Shown one piece after another: positions 6,473 through 6,522 of a stretch of 6,522 nt of DNA (its first letter is position 1; each line of letters begins with the position of its first letter). A program made the position numbers and the translations under genes. This stretch comes from Clostridiales bacterium. GTDB taxonomy: Bacteria > Bacillota > Clostridia > Oscillospirales > Oscillospiraceae. The DNA is taken from the NCBI GenBank assembly GCA_017577345.1, contig PITX01000079.1, positions 1 through 6,522 on the forward strand. The letters are read 5' to 3'. Below the pieces are notes generated by a model, which was not told the origin of the DNA, searched no databases, and was given only the letters and a program-made list of their open reading frames with translations.

Positions 6473-6522
6473 TTATTTTTCGGACATGTAGGGGTAGACG
6501 ATGGCGTCGGAGGGATTGAAGG
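6473..6522 (-). CDS. C-terminal end of an unrecognised gene upstream of rocD
   Basis: The last 15 residues, FNPSDAIVYPYMSEK, end in TAA at 6475-6473; the rest lies beyond the window. The frame is called because its codon use resembles rocD's and because its stop falls 21 bases before the rocD start on the same strand, as expected for operon partners. An arginine/ornithine metabolic role is plausible from that neighbour but cannot be judged from the residues. Confidence 0.5.
   Translation of the reverse strand, partial: FNPSDAIVYPYMSEK

Overview
The window reads mostly as chromosome from an anaerobic, low-to-moderate GC Firmicute, probably a gut-type Clostridia such as Oscillospiraceae/Ruminococcaceae. 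This is inferred from a ferredoxin-linked pyruvate oxidoreductase, strong AGGAGG ribosome binding sites, TTTACA/TATAAT-like promoters and protein family types; no 16S or other marker is present.

Layout. Positions 1-1282 (minus) hold most of a membrane-anchored phosphodiester glycosidase (NAGPA/DUF2233 family), cut by the left edge, with its own promoter and an apparent ATC start codon. Positions 1283-1452 are intergenic and hold that promoter, three TGTAAAC repeats and a rho-independent terminator for the next gene. Positions 1453-5118 (minus) are a complete pyruvate:ferredoxin oxidoreductase (nifJ), the metabolic centre of the window. Positions 5119-5329 are a divergent promoter region. From 5330 (plus) a comM/yifB-type AAA+ ATPase begins normally but loses all homology after codon 278, at 6163.

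Right end. The last 360 bases do not belong with the rest in any simple way. Positions 6164 to about 6256 are a roughly 93-base, about 75% GC segment. On the minus strand it reads as the tail of one gene, then TGA-C-GTG, then the first 16 residues of an actinobacterial-style ParA/MinD-like ATPase. From about 6257 to 6451 (minus) the sequence is the N-terminus of ornithine aminotransferase (rocD), preceded 21 bases upstream by the C-terminus of an unrecognised co-directional gene (6473-6522). Three truncated genes butting together with no mobile-element signature are best explained by a chimeric contig or chimeric read, not by a new locus. The stop-free frame 5330-6442 should not be treated as a real 370-residue protein.

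No CRISPR, tRNA, rRNA, insertion sequence or convincing new system is visible. Points worth a second look are the chimeric junctions, the apparent ATC initiation codon, the complete absence of TTA, CTA and TCA codons in nifJ, and an extra cysteine-bearing insert in the oxidoreductase. There is no gene-free stretch longer than about 210 bases.
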